Of a stretch of 64,000 nt of DNA, positions 26,943-36,338 are shown one piece after another. The translations under genes and the position numbers were made by a program. Each line of letters begins with the position of its first letter. Positions within the stretch are counted from its first letter, which is position 1. Below the pieces are notes generated by a model. It saw only the letters and a list, made by a program, of their open reading frames with translations. It was not told the origin of the DNA and did not search any database. Source of the stretch: Rickettsiales bacterium (GTDB taxonomy: Bacteria > Pseudomonadota > Alphaproteobacteria > Rs-D84); the NCBI GenBank assembly GCA_031283185.1, contig JAITCH010000009.1:65190-129189 (forward strand). The letters are read 5' to 3'.

Positions 26943-28133
26943 TTACCTACAATAAGAAAAACTGCCATATCTGCTGTTAATAATCACTTCGCGGCGATCA
27001 TTTTTCGCAGGCTTTACTTCACCAATAACTTCTGCATCAACACCAAGTTTTGTTGAAATATATACAATCTCGCTCGCAACATCCCGATCAGGAGTATAAA
27101 TTTCCATTCGGTGTCCCATATTGCAATCTTCAAACATAGATTCCCAGCCTATTTTCGCCTCGGATTGAACTATCTTAAATACCTCTGGCGTTTCAAACAT
27201 TCTGTCTTTCACGACGCGCATCGGACGCGACAAATACCTAAGGACTTTGGTCTGTCCGCCGCCGCTGTTATGAACTATTCCAGAAATCGCCGCCGCGCCA
27301 ATACCCTTGTCGAGCATTTTCTTTATAACCGGCGCATAAGTCCTGGTTGGCGATAGCACAAGTTTGCCCAATGTAGTAAGCGAGCCATCGCTACATCTGA
27401 TGGAGTCCGTCAGATTCCGCGTGCCGGTGTAAGCGTTGGATTTTAATTTGCTTTCATAACTTTCAGGATATTTATAACTATACTTGCAGCTGAAAACTTT
27501 GTGCCGCATCAGGGTCATACCATTGCTGCCGCTGCCGCCGTTAAATTCGGTTTCATAATCCGCGCGCCCGGACGAAGCGAGCCCGACGATCAAATCGCCT
27601 TCTTTAATTCGCCCGTTATCAATGACATTTTTTTCCTGCATCCGGCAGTGCATAGAGTTATTTACTACGAGTGTCGGGGTAAGATCTGGCACATCGGCTG
27701 TTTCGCCGCATTGCCCGACGATGTCGATGCCATATCCGCGAAGCATTTCCAAGAATGAATTTTCGCCATTCACCAGTTCATGCACAACTTCGCCCGGAAT
27801 GCGGAAAGTATTTCGGTCTAAATTTGCGGATAACATAATGTAGCCCGTCAAGCCGCCGACACACGCGATGTCGTCCAGATTCATAACGATGGAATCTTGC
27901 ACAACGCCTTTCCAAACGGACATATCGCCGGTTTCGCGCCAATAGATGTAGGCCAGCGAAGCCTTAGTTCCCGCGCCGTCAGAGTGCATAAATTCCACCC
28001 AGCCGGGCTGCCCGCGCATCTGGTTAATTTTGCAGAATGAATAAGGATAAAGTCCTTTATCGTTATCTTTGGTTGCAGCGTGAACATCTTCTTTTTTGGC
28101 GGAAACGCCGAGGTCGGAGTAAGCTTGGCTCAT
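26943..28133 (-). CDS. purM: Phosphoribosylformylglycinamidine cyclo-ligase
   Basis: 396 aa from the ATG at 28133 (MSQAYSDLGVSAKKED); the track extends upstream. It makes aminoimidazole ribotide in purine synthesis. Family motifs: MHSDGAGTKASLAY, DDIACVGG, GQCGETADVPD, LIVGLASSGRADYE and ISGIVHNSGGGQTK. It is about 45 residues longer than usual proteobacterial PurM and the motif wording recalls the longer type common in Bacteroidetes. Transfer is possible but untested. Other purine gene nearby: purN at 29.5 kb. Confidence 0.88.
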   Translation of the reverse strand: MSQAYSDLGVSAKKEDVHAATKDNDKGLYPYSFCKINQMRGQPGWVEFMHSDGAGTKASLAYIYWRETGDMSVWKGVVQDSIVMNLDDIACVGGLTGYIMLSANLDRNTFRIPGEVVHELVNGENSFLEMLRGYGIDIVGQCGETADVPDLTPTLVVNNSMHCRMQEKNVIDNGRIKEGDLIVGLASSGRADYETEFNGGSGSNGMTLMRHKVFSCKYSYKYPESYESKLKSNAYTGTRNLTDSIRCSDGSLTTLGKLVLSPTRTYAPVIKKMLDKGIGAAAISGIVHNSGGGQTKVLRYLSRPMRVVKDRMFETPEVFKIVQSEAKIGWESMFEDCNMGHRMEIYTPDRDVASEIVYISTKLGVDAEVIGEVKPAKNDRREVIINSRYGSFSYCR

Positions 28134-28191
28134 ATTTATGGCTCCTTTATATAGTATGAAGTTTTGCACAAAATTGTTAGAAGTCAAGCCA

Positions 28192-29112
28192 TTAAATCGC
28201 AAGCGCGGCCGCGATATAAAGCGCGAAAATACCCAGATAAATCACCCCGCCCATCCGCGAAATTTTGCGATTATAAAGCAAACTGAACATCAGCGCGGCG
28301 ACAGACAGCAGCATAACCCATATATCCAAACTTTGAATGTGCTCGTTGACGCCAAGGTCTGCCACTAACGCGCCCGCAGAAATTATCAACATAATGTGCA
28401 TTAAATTTGACCCGATGATATTTCCGATTGCGATCTGCGGACGGCGATGGATGGCGGCTGTCAGGGTAATTAATAATTCTGGCGTGGATGTTCCAGGCGC
28501 GACTATTAATATACCGGCGAGTGTTTCGTTAAGTTCATTCATATCAGAGACTATTTCCAGCGCATTCATAAAATAAATACTGCTGAAATATGTTGCGGCG
28601 ATTCCGGCGATGACCAGCGCGAAACTGGCTGTTATTTTCCAAGATTGTCCGCTCAATTCGGGCGATGATTTATTGTTTTGCATTTTATATTTTAGAATCA
28701 TATATGCAGCGAATAGTGCCAAGAGTATTGCGGCTTCTGCTTTACCAATCGGCGGGAAGAATAACATAATTGCCGCCACGATTGATACCACACATATAAA
28801 GATTAAATCGGTTAAATGTTTTCGACCATCCATTATTATCGGATGGATTAGCGCACCGAGCCCAAGAACAAAGAACACATTAAAGATATTTGCTACGATG
28901 TTAGTTGTGATTACTAATTCGCCCATATGGCGCACGCCGGAGATTATGGATATTAATAATTCGGGCAGAGATGTTCCGATACCGATGATGACGACGGATA
29001 TGATAAATTCGGAAACGCGAAGGCGATGGGCGATTGCGATGCACCCGCGGACGAGCCAGTTTGCGCCGATCATCATTGCAGATAAACTAAGGATCAAATA
29101 AACCCAATGCAT
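28192..29112 (-). CDS. Calcium/sodium exchanger family (YrbG-like)
   Basis: 306 aa, about 10 membrane helices in two inverted halves. Each half holds an alpha repeat: GIGTSLPELLISIISG in the first and VAPGTSTPELLITLTA in the second, the ion-binding signature of the CaCA superfamily. It should exchange Ca2+ or another cation for Na+ or H+ across the inner membrane. Stands between purM and purN on the same strand. Confidence 0.93.
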   Translation of the reverse strand: MHWVYLILSLSAMMIGANWLVRGCIAIAHRLRVSEFIISVVIIGIGTSLPELLISIISGVRHMGELVITTNIVANIFNVFFVLGLGALIHPIIMDGRKHLTDLIFICVVSIVAAIMLFFPPIGKAEAAILLALFAAYMILKYKMQNNKSSPELSGQSWKITASFALVIAGIAATYFSSIYFMNALEIVSDMNELNETLAGILIVAPGTSTPELLITLTAAIHRRPQIAIGNIIGSNLMHIMLIISAGALVADLGVNEHIQSLDIWVMLLSVAALMFSLLYNRKISRMGGVIYLGIFALYIAAALAI

Positions 29113-29521
29113 AATCGGGATTATAATTATTCCCGACTCATTATCCCATCGGACACTATTCCCCTACATTATTAATTCCCCTCCACTGGCTCAATAGTCC
29201 CCTTCGCTGGCGAAGGGGTGGACGGCGCAGCCGGACGGGGTAGTGGTAATAAAAACGGCACCTTCGGTGCCGTCATCCCCGCGAAGGCGGGGATCTCAAA
29301 TTGTAAAATGCCGAATAATTTTCCTGCCCCCTCCAAGGTGAAGGGGTGTCGCGCCGTAGCGAAGCGTAGGCGGACAGGGTAGTGGTCATAAGTCATCCCC
29401 CGGCTTGACCGGGGGATCTCGGCAAATAATTTTCCTGCCCCCTCCAAGGTGGCGGGGTGTCGTGCCGTAGCGAAGCGTAGGCGGACGGGGTGGTTAGACC
29501 CCTCTTCCATCTTACTTTCTG
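29113..29521. repeat. Repeat-filled gap before purN
   Basis: No gene. It holds R-A at about 29194-29252 (module GACGGCGCAGCCGGAC), R-C at about 29262-29300 preceded by CGGCACCTTCGGTGCCG, an R-B/R-A hybrid at about 29325-29391, R-C at about 29394-29422 and R-B at about 29430-29498. Confidence 0.8.
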
Positions 29522-30238
29522 CTATCTCCCCTTCCCATTAAACTCACTAAAAAACTTTCGCCCATTGCGAACATCCGGGATTATGGTATTACACCCGTGC
29601 ATAACTTCCCCCAATCCATTTTTGCATAATAATTCTCTGATCCGGCGTGCAATATCCACCATATCTAATTTTGCGCCAAATAGTTCGGCTTCCATAACGG
29701 CGGGATAAAGGGCGTGTTCGTGCGCCAAGCCGATGGCCTTTAATGTATCCAGTTCAATGTTTGGCGGGATGTTAAAGCCGATTTGTGCGATGATTTGCCC
29801 GCCATCAACATCGGGGGATACTTTGTGAATTGTGCAGCCGGTTCGCGTGTCGCCATTGGTCAGGGCATCGGAGTAAGCGTCTAAACTGCCCTTGTAGTTA
29901 AAGGGGAGGATGCTTGGGTGAATGTTCAGCATATTGTTGTTTTCGGTAATGTCGGAAGGGATGATTTTCATATATCCGGCTAGCATAATAAGGTCGAATT
30001 TAGGCGCGGCGTCTAAAAAGTCAAGCAGAGAGCAGGACAAGTATCCTTTACCGATAGTGGGCAGATGGTAAGTTTGGACAAACAAGCGGTTCATTTTGTC
30101 ATAGACGCCGGCCTTGTCTGGACTGCGATTGCAACCTGCGGTAAAGTTGATGGGCAAAGCCTTGCGGCGAGCATATTGAACAATTGCTTCTGCATTTGAT
30201 CCATTCCCGGATGCCAAGATAAGGATTTCTTTTGTCAT
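29522..30238 (-). CDS. purN: Phosphoribosylglycinamide formyltransferase
   Basis: 238 aa. Third step of purine synthesis, formyl transfer from 10-formyl-THF. ILASGNGSNAEAIV at the N-terminus, catalytic NIHPSILPFNYKG (Asn, His) and the following TGCTIHKVSPDVDGGQII with catalytic Asp are all intact. The stretch after residue 200 is longer than in E. coli. The tRNA-Pro gene lies just upstream on the same strand. Confidence 0.93.
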   Translation of the reverse strand: MTKEILILASGNGSNAEAIVQYARRKALPINFTAGCNRSPDKAGVYDKMNRLFVQTYHLPTIGKGYLSCSLLDFLDAAPKFDLIMLAGYMKIIPSDITENNNMLNIHPSILPFNYKGSLDAYSDALTNGDTRTGCTIHKVSPDVDGGQIIAQIGFNIPPNIELDTLKAIGLAHEHALYPAVMEAELFGAKLDMVDIARRIRELLCKNGLGEVMHGCNTIIPDVRNGRKFFSEFNGKGR

Positions 30239-30252
30239 TTATTTTAGTTTAT

Positions 30253-30329
30253 TGGTCGGGGCGACACGGTTCGAACGTGCGACCCCTTGCACCCCATGCA
30301 AGTACTCTACCAGGCTGAGCTACGCCCCG
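30253..30329 (-). tRNA. tRNA-Pro (GGG)
   Basis: 77 nt with encoded CCA on the minus strand. Acceptor stem CGGGGCG/CGCCCCG, D arm AGCTCAGCCTGGTAGAG, anticodon arm CTTGCATGGGGTGCAAG with anticodon GGG, and T arm CGTTCGAACCG. It lies 14 bases before the purN start. Confidence 0.93.
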
Positions 30330-30425
30330 ACATCTGGCTATTATAAAGTCCCCTGCAAAAATGGCAAGGACAAAATACCCTGCTCCCTCTTGACTCGCCC
30401 TGCCATAAAAACCTATAATCCCTGC

Positions 30426-30791
30426 ATGGCGATTTACACTTCATATTTTGCATTCGCCCAGTGGGTTCCGTCGAAGCATTTGATTTCGATTGCGGGACGC
30501 GCTCCTGATGGATTTTCCGGCACATCGTATAAGAAACTTGCCCCAAAATACACTTGGTGGAAAAAGTGGAAGGAAGAAAACTTATCCGAAGAGTTTTACA
30601 AACAGAACTATAATGAATCCGTTTTGGGCGCGCTTGATCCCGCGCAGGTTTTAAGTGAGATTGGCGATGACAAGATTCTGTTGTGTTGGGAAAAGCCGGA
30701 TAAGTTTTGCCATCGACATCTGGTGGCGGCTTGGCTGGGCGCGGGGGTTAAAGAGTTGGACGAACACACCCGCGCTGCATTTCTCAGATAA
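30426..30791 (+). CDS. DUF488-like protein
   Basis: 121 aa from the ATG at 30426 (the track runs upstream through the tRNA). The wording ISIAGRAPDGFSGTSYKKLAPKYTWW and the C-terminal ILLCWEKPDKFCHRHLVAAWL are reminiscent of DUF488 proteins, whose conserved Cys and CHR motif sit near the end. Function unknown; the conserved FCHRH suggests metal or nucleotide chemistry. No membrane segments. An R-B repeat starts at the stop codon. Confidence 0.75.
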   Translation: MAIYTSYFAFAQWVPSKHLISIAGRAPDGFSGTSYKKLAPKYTWWKKWKEENLSEEFYKQNYNESVLGALDPAQVLSEIGDDKILLCWEKPDKFCHRHLVAAWLGAGVKELDEHTRAAFLR

Positions 30792-30856
30792 AAATTCCCC
30801 GCCAATGGTGGCGTGGTGTCGCGCCGTAGCAAAGCGAAGGCGGACGGGGTGGTTAG
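30791..30856. repeat. R-B repeat before pyrG
   Basis: R-B copy with an imperfect left arm (CCCCGCCAATGGTGGCGTGG) running up to 20 bases before the pyrG ATG. Confidence 0.85.
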
Positions 30857-30875
30857 ATAAAAAGGAGCAAACAAA

Positions 30876-32504
30876 ATGGGCAAACAAAAGTATATATTTA
30901 TAACTGGCGGCGTTATGTCCAGCCTTGGCAAGGGGATTGTTGCTGCGACCGTTGCTGCGCTTCTAAAAGCCCGCGGTTTTAATGTGCGGAATCGCAAGCT
31001 TGATCCATATTTCAATGTTGATCCTGGCACGCTCAGCCCGTTTCAGCACGGCGAAGTTTTTGTAACCGACGATGGCGCGGAAACCGATTTGGACTTGGGA
31101 CATTACGAACGCTTTGCTGATACTACGGCAAAGCGCAAGGACTCGGTTTCATCCGGCCGCATATACTGGAATGTGCTGACGCGCGAACGCCAAGGGGGAT
31201 ACGGCGGACGAAATATCCAACTTATTCCAGAGGTTACGGACGAAGTCAAAAAATTTCTTGGCGGCGATTTATCGGCAGAGGATTTTGTAATATACGAGGT
31301 CGGCGGAACGATTGGCGAGGACGAGGGATTTGTGTTTGTCGAAGGCGTGCGCCAGTTCATTAATAATGTCGGCCGCGAAAACGCGATTTTGATACACCTT
31401 TCGTATGCCCCGTTTTACCGCCCGAGCGAAGAGGTCAAAACCAAACCGACTCAGCAATCCGTCCGAATGCTGATGGAAAAAGGACTGATTCCACACATTA
31501 TAATTGTCCGTTCGGAAAATCGCATAGCGGCGCAGGAAAAGAAGAAAATTTCAATGTTCTGTAATGTCAGTATTGACGATGTGGTGTCCGCGCCGGATGT
31601 GAAAAACATATATGAAATTCCATTAATTTATCACGATGAAAAATTGGACGATCGGATTTTGGCGCATTTTAATATGGATGCGAAAGAGCCGGATTTAACA
31701 GCCTGGCGCGACATTAATGCCGCCATAGACTCTGCGAAACGCGAAGTCATCGTTGGCGTGGTTGCAAAGTATTGCGGCTTTTCGGACGCGTATAAATCCG
31801 TGTGCGAGGCAATTGCTCACGCAGGAATTGCTAATAAGGTAAAGACGAAAATCAAATGGATTAATGCCGAAGAATTAGAGGGCAAAACGGATGCCGAAAT
31901 CGCAACGGCATTGACTGGGATAGACGCGATGATTGTGCCCGGCGGATTTGGTGTCCGCGGGGTAGAGGGGAAAATTGCGGCGGCGGGATACGCGCGGAAA
32001 AATAATGTTCCATACCTTGGGATATGTCTTGGAATGCAGGTGGCTGTTATAGAAATCGCGCGGAATCTGCTTGGGATTGCTAATGCGAACAGCACAGAGT
32101 TTGCAGAGGATTGCACACCAATCGTTGCCTTTATTAACGAATGGAAGCGCGAGGATGGCGGAACAGAAAAGCGGACCAAGGAAGACGATATTGGCGGGAC
32201 GCTGAGGCTTGGCGCATTCCGCACCATATTGGCGAAAGATTCCGTAGCATCAAAAATTTATGGCGGCGCGACAGAGATTTCGGAACGCCATCGCCACAGA
32301 TACGAAATCGACATATCTTATGAAAAGGCACTCTCCGACCACGGGGTTATTATCAGCGGCAAGTCGCCGGATGGGGCGTTGCCGGAAATTTTAGAAATTC
32401 CGAAACACAAGTTTTTTGTAGCGGGTCAATTTCATCCAGAGTTCAAGAGCCGTCCATTTCGTTCTGCTCCACTCTTTGACGCCCTCATAAAGTCCGCTCT
32501 ATAA
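30876..32504 (+). CDS. pyrG: CTP synthase
   Basis: 542 aa, normal length. UTP to CTP with glutamine as nitrogen donor. The amidoligase half starts with ITGGVMSSLGKGIVAATVA (P-loop) and contains LDPYFNVDPGTLSPFQHGEVFV. The glutaminase half has the nucleophile in GICLGMQ, and the catalytic pair H-P-E in GQFHPEFKSRP. AGGAGC precedes the ATG. R-A begins at its stop codon. Confidence 0.97.
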   Translation: MGKQKYIFITGGVMSSLGKGIVAATVAALLKARGFNVRNRKLDPYFNVDPGTLSPFQHGEVFVTDDGAETDLDLGHYERFADTTAKRKDSVSSGRIYWNVLTRERQGGYGGRNIQLIPEVTDEVKKFLGGDLSAEDFVIYEVGGTIGEDEGFVFVEGVRQFINNVGRENAILIHLSYAPFYRPSEEVKTKPTQQSVRMLMEKGLIPHIIIVRSENRIAAQEKKKISMFCNVSIDDVVSAPDVKNIYEIPLIYHDEKLDDRILAHFNMDAKEPDLTAWRDINAAIDSAKREVIVGVVAKYCGFSDAYKSVCEAIAHAGIANKVKTKIKWINAEELEGKTDAEIATALTGIDAMIVPGGFGVRGVEGKIAAAGYARKNNVPYLGICLGMQVAVIEIARNLLGIANANSTEFAEDCTPIVAFINEWKREDGGTEKRTKEDDIGGTLRLGAFRTILAKDSVASKIYGGATEISERHRHRYEIDISYEKALSDHGVIISGKSPDGALPEILEIPKHKFFVAGQFHPEFKSRPFRSAPLFDALIKSAL

Positions 32505-32680
32505 AGTCCCCTTCGCTGGCGAAGGGGTGTCGCGCCGTAGCGAAGCGTAGGCGGACGGGGTAGTGGTAATAAGTCATCCCGGGGCTTGACCCCGGGATCT
32601 CGCATTATATTTTCCTGCCCCCTCCAAGGTGGATGGGTGTCGCGCCGTAGCGAAGCGTAGGCGGACGGGGTGGTTGACCT
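32502..32680. repeat. R-A, R-C, R-B array between pyrG and recF
   Basis: Head-to-tail R-A (32503-32571), R-C (about 32572-32602, CCCGGGGCTTGACCCCGGG) and R-B (about 32608-32675). Confidence 0.85.
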
Positions 32681-32709
32681 TTACCCATAACAAATTGTAT
32701 AGTGTTCCT

Positions 32710-33795
32710 ATGATCACGACCCTAACCCTTACGAATTTCCGCAATCACAAATCCGCGCGCATCAGCACCGGCGATGCCCGTCATATTATCGTCCACGGCG
32801 CGAACGGCGCGGGCAAAACAAATATACTCGAAGCCATCTCGTTTTTCGCGCCCGGCACTGGACTGCGTTCTGCCGAACCTGCGGACATTCCTGGCTTTGG
32901 CACAGCGGACGGCTTTGGCGTTCACGCGGAATTGGCATCGGGCGACACGATTGCGACGGCGTCCGGCCGCGGCGTGAAGATCAATGGCGAAGCCTCCGAT
33001 TTTGCCGCGCTGTCCCGCATTATAAAGCCGATATGGCTGACCCCGCGCGAGGATGGGTTATTTTACGGCGCGGCATCTGACCGCCGCATATTTTTCGATC
33101 ATCTGATTGGGACATTTTCGCCTGGGCACATTACGCATCTCGCGCAGTATACCAAGTTAATGGCGGAAAGGGGCGCGGCGTTAAGGGTGGGCGCAGACGA
33201 TAATTGGCTGGGCGCGATAGAGGAAAATTTGGCGGGCGCGGCGGCTGCGATTGCGGCCGAGCGGGTAAAATACGCGGCGGAATTGAATCACTTTTTTGGC
33301 GAAGAAAACGAATTTGGGGCAAACGCGCTGACGCTTTCGGGCTGGTTGGAAGACCGGTTTGTTGCGGGCGCATCGACGGGCGAGATAGAAACCGAGTGGC
33401 GAAAATATCTGGCGGACAATCGCGTGCTTGTGTCGGGAAGGCAGATTTTTGACGGCACGCATCGGACGGATTTTTTGGTGTTGAATATTGGATTGAACCG
33501 CCCGGCGCATTTGTGTTCGACGGGTCAGCAAAAGATGATTTTATTGTCGCTGGCGTTGTCGCATTCGCGGCTGGTCCGCGCGCTGACAGGGGTCGCGCCG
33601 ATTATATTGCTGGACGAAGTGGGTGCACATTTGGACACGGATGCGCTCGCACGATTTTTAAGCGCACTTGAAAAATTGGGGGTATCGGTTTGGATGACCG
33701 GGGTGTCTGACGAAGCATTTTTCGCCCTCCCCTCTACATTTTTTATAAAAGTCCCCTTCGCTGGCGAAGGGGTGCCGCCGCAGGCGGCGGGGTAG
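32710..33795 (+). CDS. recF: DNA replication and repair protein RecF
   Basis: 361 aa from the ATG at 32710. SMC-like ATPase that loads RecA at gaps. It shows Walker A GANGAGKTN, the LTNFRNH start, signature LCSTGQQKMILLSLALSH and Walker B PIILLDEVGAHLD. The last residues (KVPFAGEGVPPQAAG and stop) are not RecF sequence: they are translated from an R-A repeat that now supplies the C-terminus. The usual RecF ends close to this point, so the enzyme is probably functional. Confidence 0.94.
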   Translation: MITTLTLTNFRNHKSARISTGDARHIIVHGANGAGKTNILEAISFFAPGTGLRSAEPADIPGFGTADGFGVHAELASGDTIATASGRGVKINGEASDFAALSRIIKPIWLTPREDGLFYGAASDRRIFFDHLIGTFSPGHITHLAQYTKLMAERGAALRVGADDNWLGAIEENLAGAAAAIAAERVKYAAELNHFFGEENEFGANALTLSGWLEDRFVAGASTGEIETEWRKYLADNRVLVSGRQIFDGTHRTDFLVLNIGLNRPAHLCSTGQQKMILLSLALSHSRLVRALTGVAPIILLDEVGAHLDTDALARFLSALEKLGVSVWMTGVSDEAFFALPSTFFIKVPFAGEGVPPQAAG

Positions 33796-33802
33796 TGGTA
33801 AA
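33748..33802 (+). repeat. R-A repeat forming the recF 3' end
   Basis: R-A copy (module CCGCCGCAGGCGGCGG) whose central part encodes the last residues of RecF; the stop TAG of recF is inside the GGGGTAGTGG right arm. Confidence 0.88.
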
Positions 33803-33815
33803 AAAGGAACACAAA

Positions 33816-34298
33816 ATGAAAAGAATCATTGGAATTGATCCGGGTCTGGTGCATACGGGCTGGGGGATCATAGAGGCTGAGGGGAACGCTCGCCGTTATG
33901 TGGCGTCTGGCGCAATACATCCGAATACCAAGGATCCATTGCCGGAACGACTGCTGACGATTTTTGATGAATTGCAGAAAATCGCAAAGGATTTTGCTCC
34001 GACCGAGGCTGCGATAGAGTGGACATTTGTGAACAAGAATCCGACCTCGACATTACTGCTTGGGCACGGCCGTGCGGCGGCGATTACTTCGCTGGCCAAG
34101 GCTGGGCTTAGTGTGGCGGAGTATGAACCGACGATTATCAAGAAAGCGATAGTGGGTAGCGGCTCTGCGGACAAGGATCAGATAATTCGGATGCTGACGA
34201 TTTTATTACCTGCTGCGAAACCGAAAACTGCGGACGAAGCGGACGCTCTTGCGGTTGCATTGACACACGCAAATACCTCTGCTATATTAAAGCGATAG
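33816..34298 (+). CDS. ruvC: Holliday junction resolvase RuvC
   Basis: 160 aa from the ATG at 33816 (KRIIGIDPGLVHTGWG). The four acidic active-site positions are visible: D in GIDPG, E in AAIEWTFVNKNP and the pair in ADEADALAVALTHA. It cleaves four-way junctions, normally with RuvAB, which are not in this window. AAAGGAAC precedes the ATG, right after the R-A repeat that ends recF. Confidence 0.95.
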   Translation: MKRIIGIDPGLVHTGWGIIEAEGNARRYVASGAIHPNTKDPLPERLLTIFDELQKIAKDFAPTEAAIEWTFVNKNPTSTLLLGHGRAAAITSLAKAGLSVAEYEPTIIKKAIVGSGSADKDQIIRMLTILLPAAKPKTADEADALAVALTHANTSAILKR

Positions 34299-34322
34299 AA
34301 AAACAATTCTCCTTTCGGGCTG

Positions 34323-34435
34323 TAAAGTCCCCTTCGCTGGCGAAGGGGTGGACGGCGCAGCCGGACGGGGTAGTGGTAATAAAAATTCCCCGCCAATGGT
34401 GGCGGGGTGGACGCGAAGCGGACGGGGTGGTTAGA
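34323..34435. repeat. R-A plus R-B between ruvC and lspA
   Basis: R-A (34325-34382, module GACGGCGCAGCCGGAC) directly followed by R-B (about 34384-34433, module GACGCGAAGCGGAC); lspA starts five bases later. Confidence 0.88.
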
Positions 34436-34438
34436 AAA

Positions 34439-34951
34439 ATGCTATACAAACTACTTGGAATCTTAGGAATCATCATCGCCGACCAGGCGATAAAGACATA
34501 CCTTATATGGCTGCTTGCGCGGGATGTTGTGCTTGTTGCTCCGGGGTTAGAGTTAATTCCACAGCCAGTGTTGTTTGCGCGCGCGAATGAATTTTTCAAT
34601 TTGATATTCACATGGAATCCGGGGACAAGTTTTTCCATGTTGACCTCGGTTGGCGAAACTGCGCCGTGGGCGATTGCTGTGTTGACTGCTGCGATAATTG
34701 GCTTTTTGACTCACCGGCTTTTTGTTGGAAGGGTGGGGCGCATAGAGGACACTGCGCTTGTGCTGATAATTGGTGGCGCGCTTGGAAATTTGATCGACAG
34801 GATTCGGTTTGGCGCGGTGGTAGATTTCTTAGATTTTCATTGGGGGGTATGGCATTGGCCAGCGTTTAATTTTGCGGACATATTTATATGTCTTGGGATT
34901 GCGGTGTATTTTTATGGTTTGATCAAAAGGGATTGGTATGGGAAAAAATAG
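34439..34951 (+). CDS. lspA: Lipoprotein signal peptidase (LspA)
   Basis: 170 aa from the ATG at 34439. Four membrane helices. The two catalytic Asp lie in GGALGNLIDRIRFGAVVDFL and WPAFNFADIFICLG, and NxGxSF-like WNPGTSFSML is present. It cleaves signal peptides from diacylated prolipoproteins. No RBS is obvious because the R-B repeat abuts the start. It overlaps yidC by 14 bases. Confidence 0.94.
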   Translation: MLYKLLGILGIIIADQAIKTYLIWLLARDVVLVAPGLELIPQPVLFARANEFFNLIFTWNPGTSFSMLTSVGETAPWAIAVLTAAIIGFLTHRLFVGRVGRIEDTALVLIIGGALGNLIDRIRFGAVVDFLDFHWGVWHWPAFNFADIFICLGIAVYFYGLIKRDWYGKK

Positions 34952-36338
34952 CGGATTAAAATTTTCTACGATAGTTTTAATTGGATGTGTGTTTGTAGTA
35001 TTGAATTGGCTGGTGTTGAAATTTTTCGCGCCCACGCCGGTGGTGGTGCAGACAGAACAAGAAATCACACAGACGATAAAGCCATCTGCGCCTGTGGTTG
35101 TCCGTGGGGAAGGCTATGAATTTACGCGGCGCGGCAACCGCATATCAAATATCAAGTTGGAAAAATATCTGGATGGCGGTGCGCCGGTAGAGTTGCTGGG
35201 CGGAGAGAACGAGTTCATAGAGTTCGGTGTTGTTGGGGCGGATTCCGCGATAACGATTGAGCCAGGCGAAAATTATATTACACGGATTAAGGTAAGCGGA
35301 ACTGGCACGCCGTATGCCAGAATTGTGCGTGGCGGCAATGGTGATAATACGATGCTTGCTGCGGCGGGCGGGGTTGTGAATGCTGGGGGACAGATCAAGC
35401 GCGAAAGTTGGTCTGGTATTGATGCCAAGGGCACGGCTTATGATTCCAGCGCATTTGTTGGATTTGAAGATCAGTATTGGGAGGTTGTAGTTGCGCCATC
35501 TGCGCCGGGTGTTGCGCGAATTAAAGAGGTCGGCAAAGATAAATTTCAGGCGGACATAACTGGATCGGCGGATTATAAAATTTACGCGGGCGCGAAAAAG
35601 CAAGATACATTAAATGCCGCGGCTGCGGAAATATCCGGGATAAACAGGACTATGGATTACGGATGGTTTTCATTTTTATCGCGGCCATTTTTGTGGTTGC
35701 TGACGGAGTTGCATAAGTTATTTGGGAATTATGGATTGGCGATAATTTTTCTGACATTGATACTTCGCGTGCTGATGATTCCGCTGACCAAGAAGTCGTA
35801 TAAGTCGATGGCAGCGATGCAAAAGATGCAGCCGGAGATGCAGCGGATTCAGAAACTTTATGCGGATGACAAGGCGAGGTTGCAGAAAGAGATGATGGCA
35901 CTTTATGCCAAGTCCAAGGCGAATCCGATGTCAGGGTGCTTGCCGATGTTGTTGCAAATACCGATATTTTTTGCACTTTATAAAGCACTTATCATTGCGG
36001 TTGATATGAGGAATTCGGATTTTCTGTGGATTCCTGATTTGGCAAGTGCGGATCCGACGAGCATATTTAATTTATTTGGGTTATTGCCGTTTTCGCCACC
36101 GACTTGGCTGCCGGTTATTGGAATTTTGCCAGTGCTGATGGGGTTATCAATGTGGGTTCAGCAGAAATTATCTGCGACTGCGAGCGCGAGTTCGGCTGTG
36201 CCGGGAATGCAAATTATGAAGTGGTTGCCGTGGATATTTGTTATAATGTTTGCAGGTTTGCCCGCTGGCTTGGTGCTTTATTGGACTATCTCAAACCTGT
36301 TCGGTTTGGCTCAACAGCAATACATTTCCCGCACATAA
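34938..36338 (+). CDS. yidC: Membrane protein insertase YidC
   Basis: 466 aa, short for a gram-negative YidC (550-600 is common) owing to a reduced periplasmic domain (about residues 45-215). N-terminal helix FSTIVLIGCVFVVLNWLVL. The core is intact: YGLAIIFLTLILRVLMIPLTKKSYKSM with the conserved groove Arg, the cytoplasmic helical hairpin and MSGCLPMLLQIPIFFALYKAL. It inserts membrane proteins alone or with SecYEG. It overlaps lspA, so both are coexpressed. Confidence 0.95.
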   Translation: MGKNSGLKFSTIVLIGCVFVVLNWLVLKFFAPTPVVVQTEQEITQTIKPSAPVVVRGEGYEFTRRGNRISNIKLEKYLDGGAPVELLGGENEFIEFGVVGADSAITIEPGENYITRIKVSGTGTPYARIVRGGNGDNTMLAAAGGVVNAGGQIKRESWSGIDAKGTAYDSSAFVGFEDQYWEVVVAPSAPGVARIKEVGKDKFQADITGSADYKIYAGAKKQDTLNAAAAEISGINRTMDYGWFSFLSRPFLWLLTELHKLFGNYGLAIIFLTLILRVLMIPLTKKSYKSMAAMQKMQPEMQRIQKLYADDKARLQKEMMALYAKSKANPMSGCLPMLLQIPIFFALYKALIIAVDMRNSDFLWIPDLASADPTSIFNLFGLLPFSPPTWLPVIGILPVLMGLSMWVQQKLSATASASSAVPGMQIMKWLPWIFVIMFAGLPAGLVLYWTISNLFGLAQQQYISRT

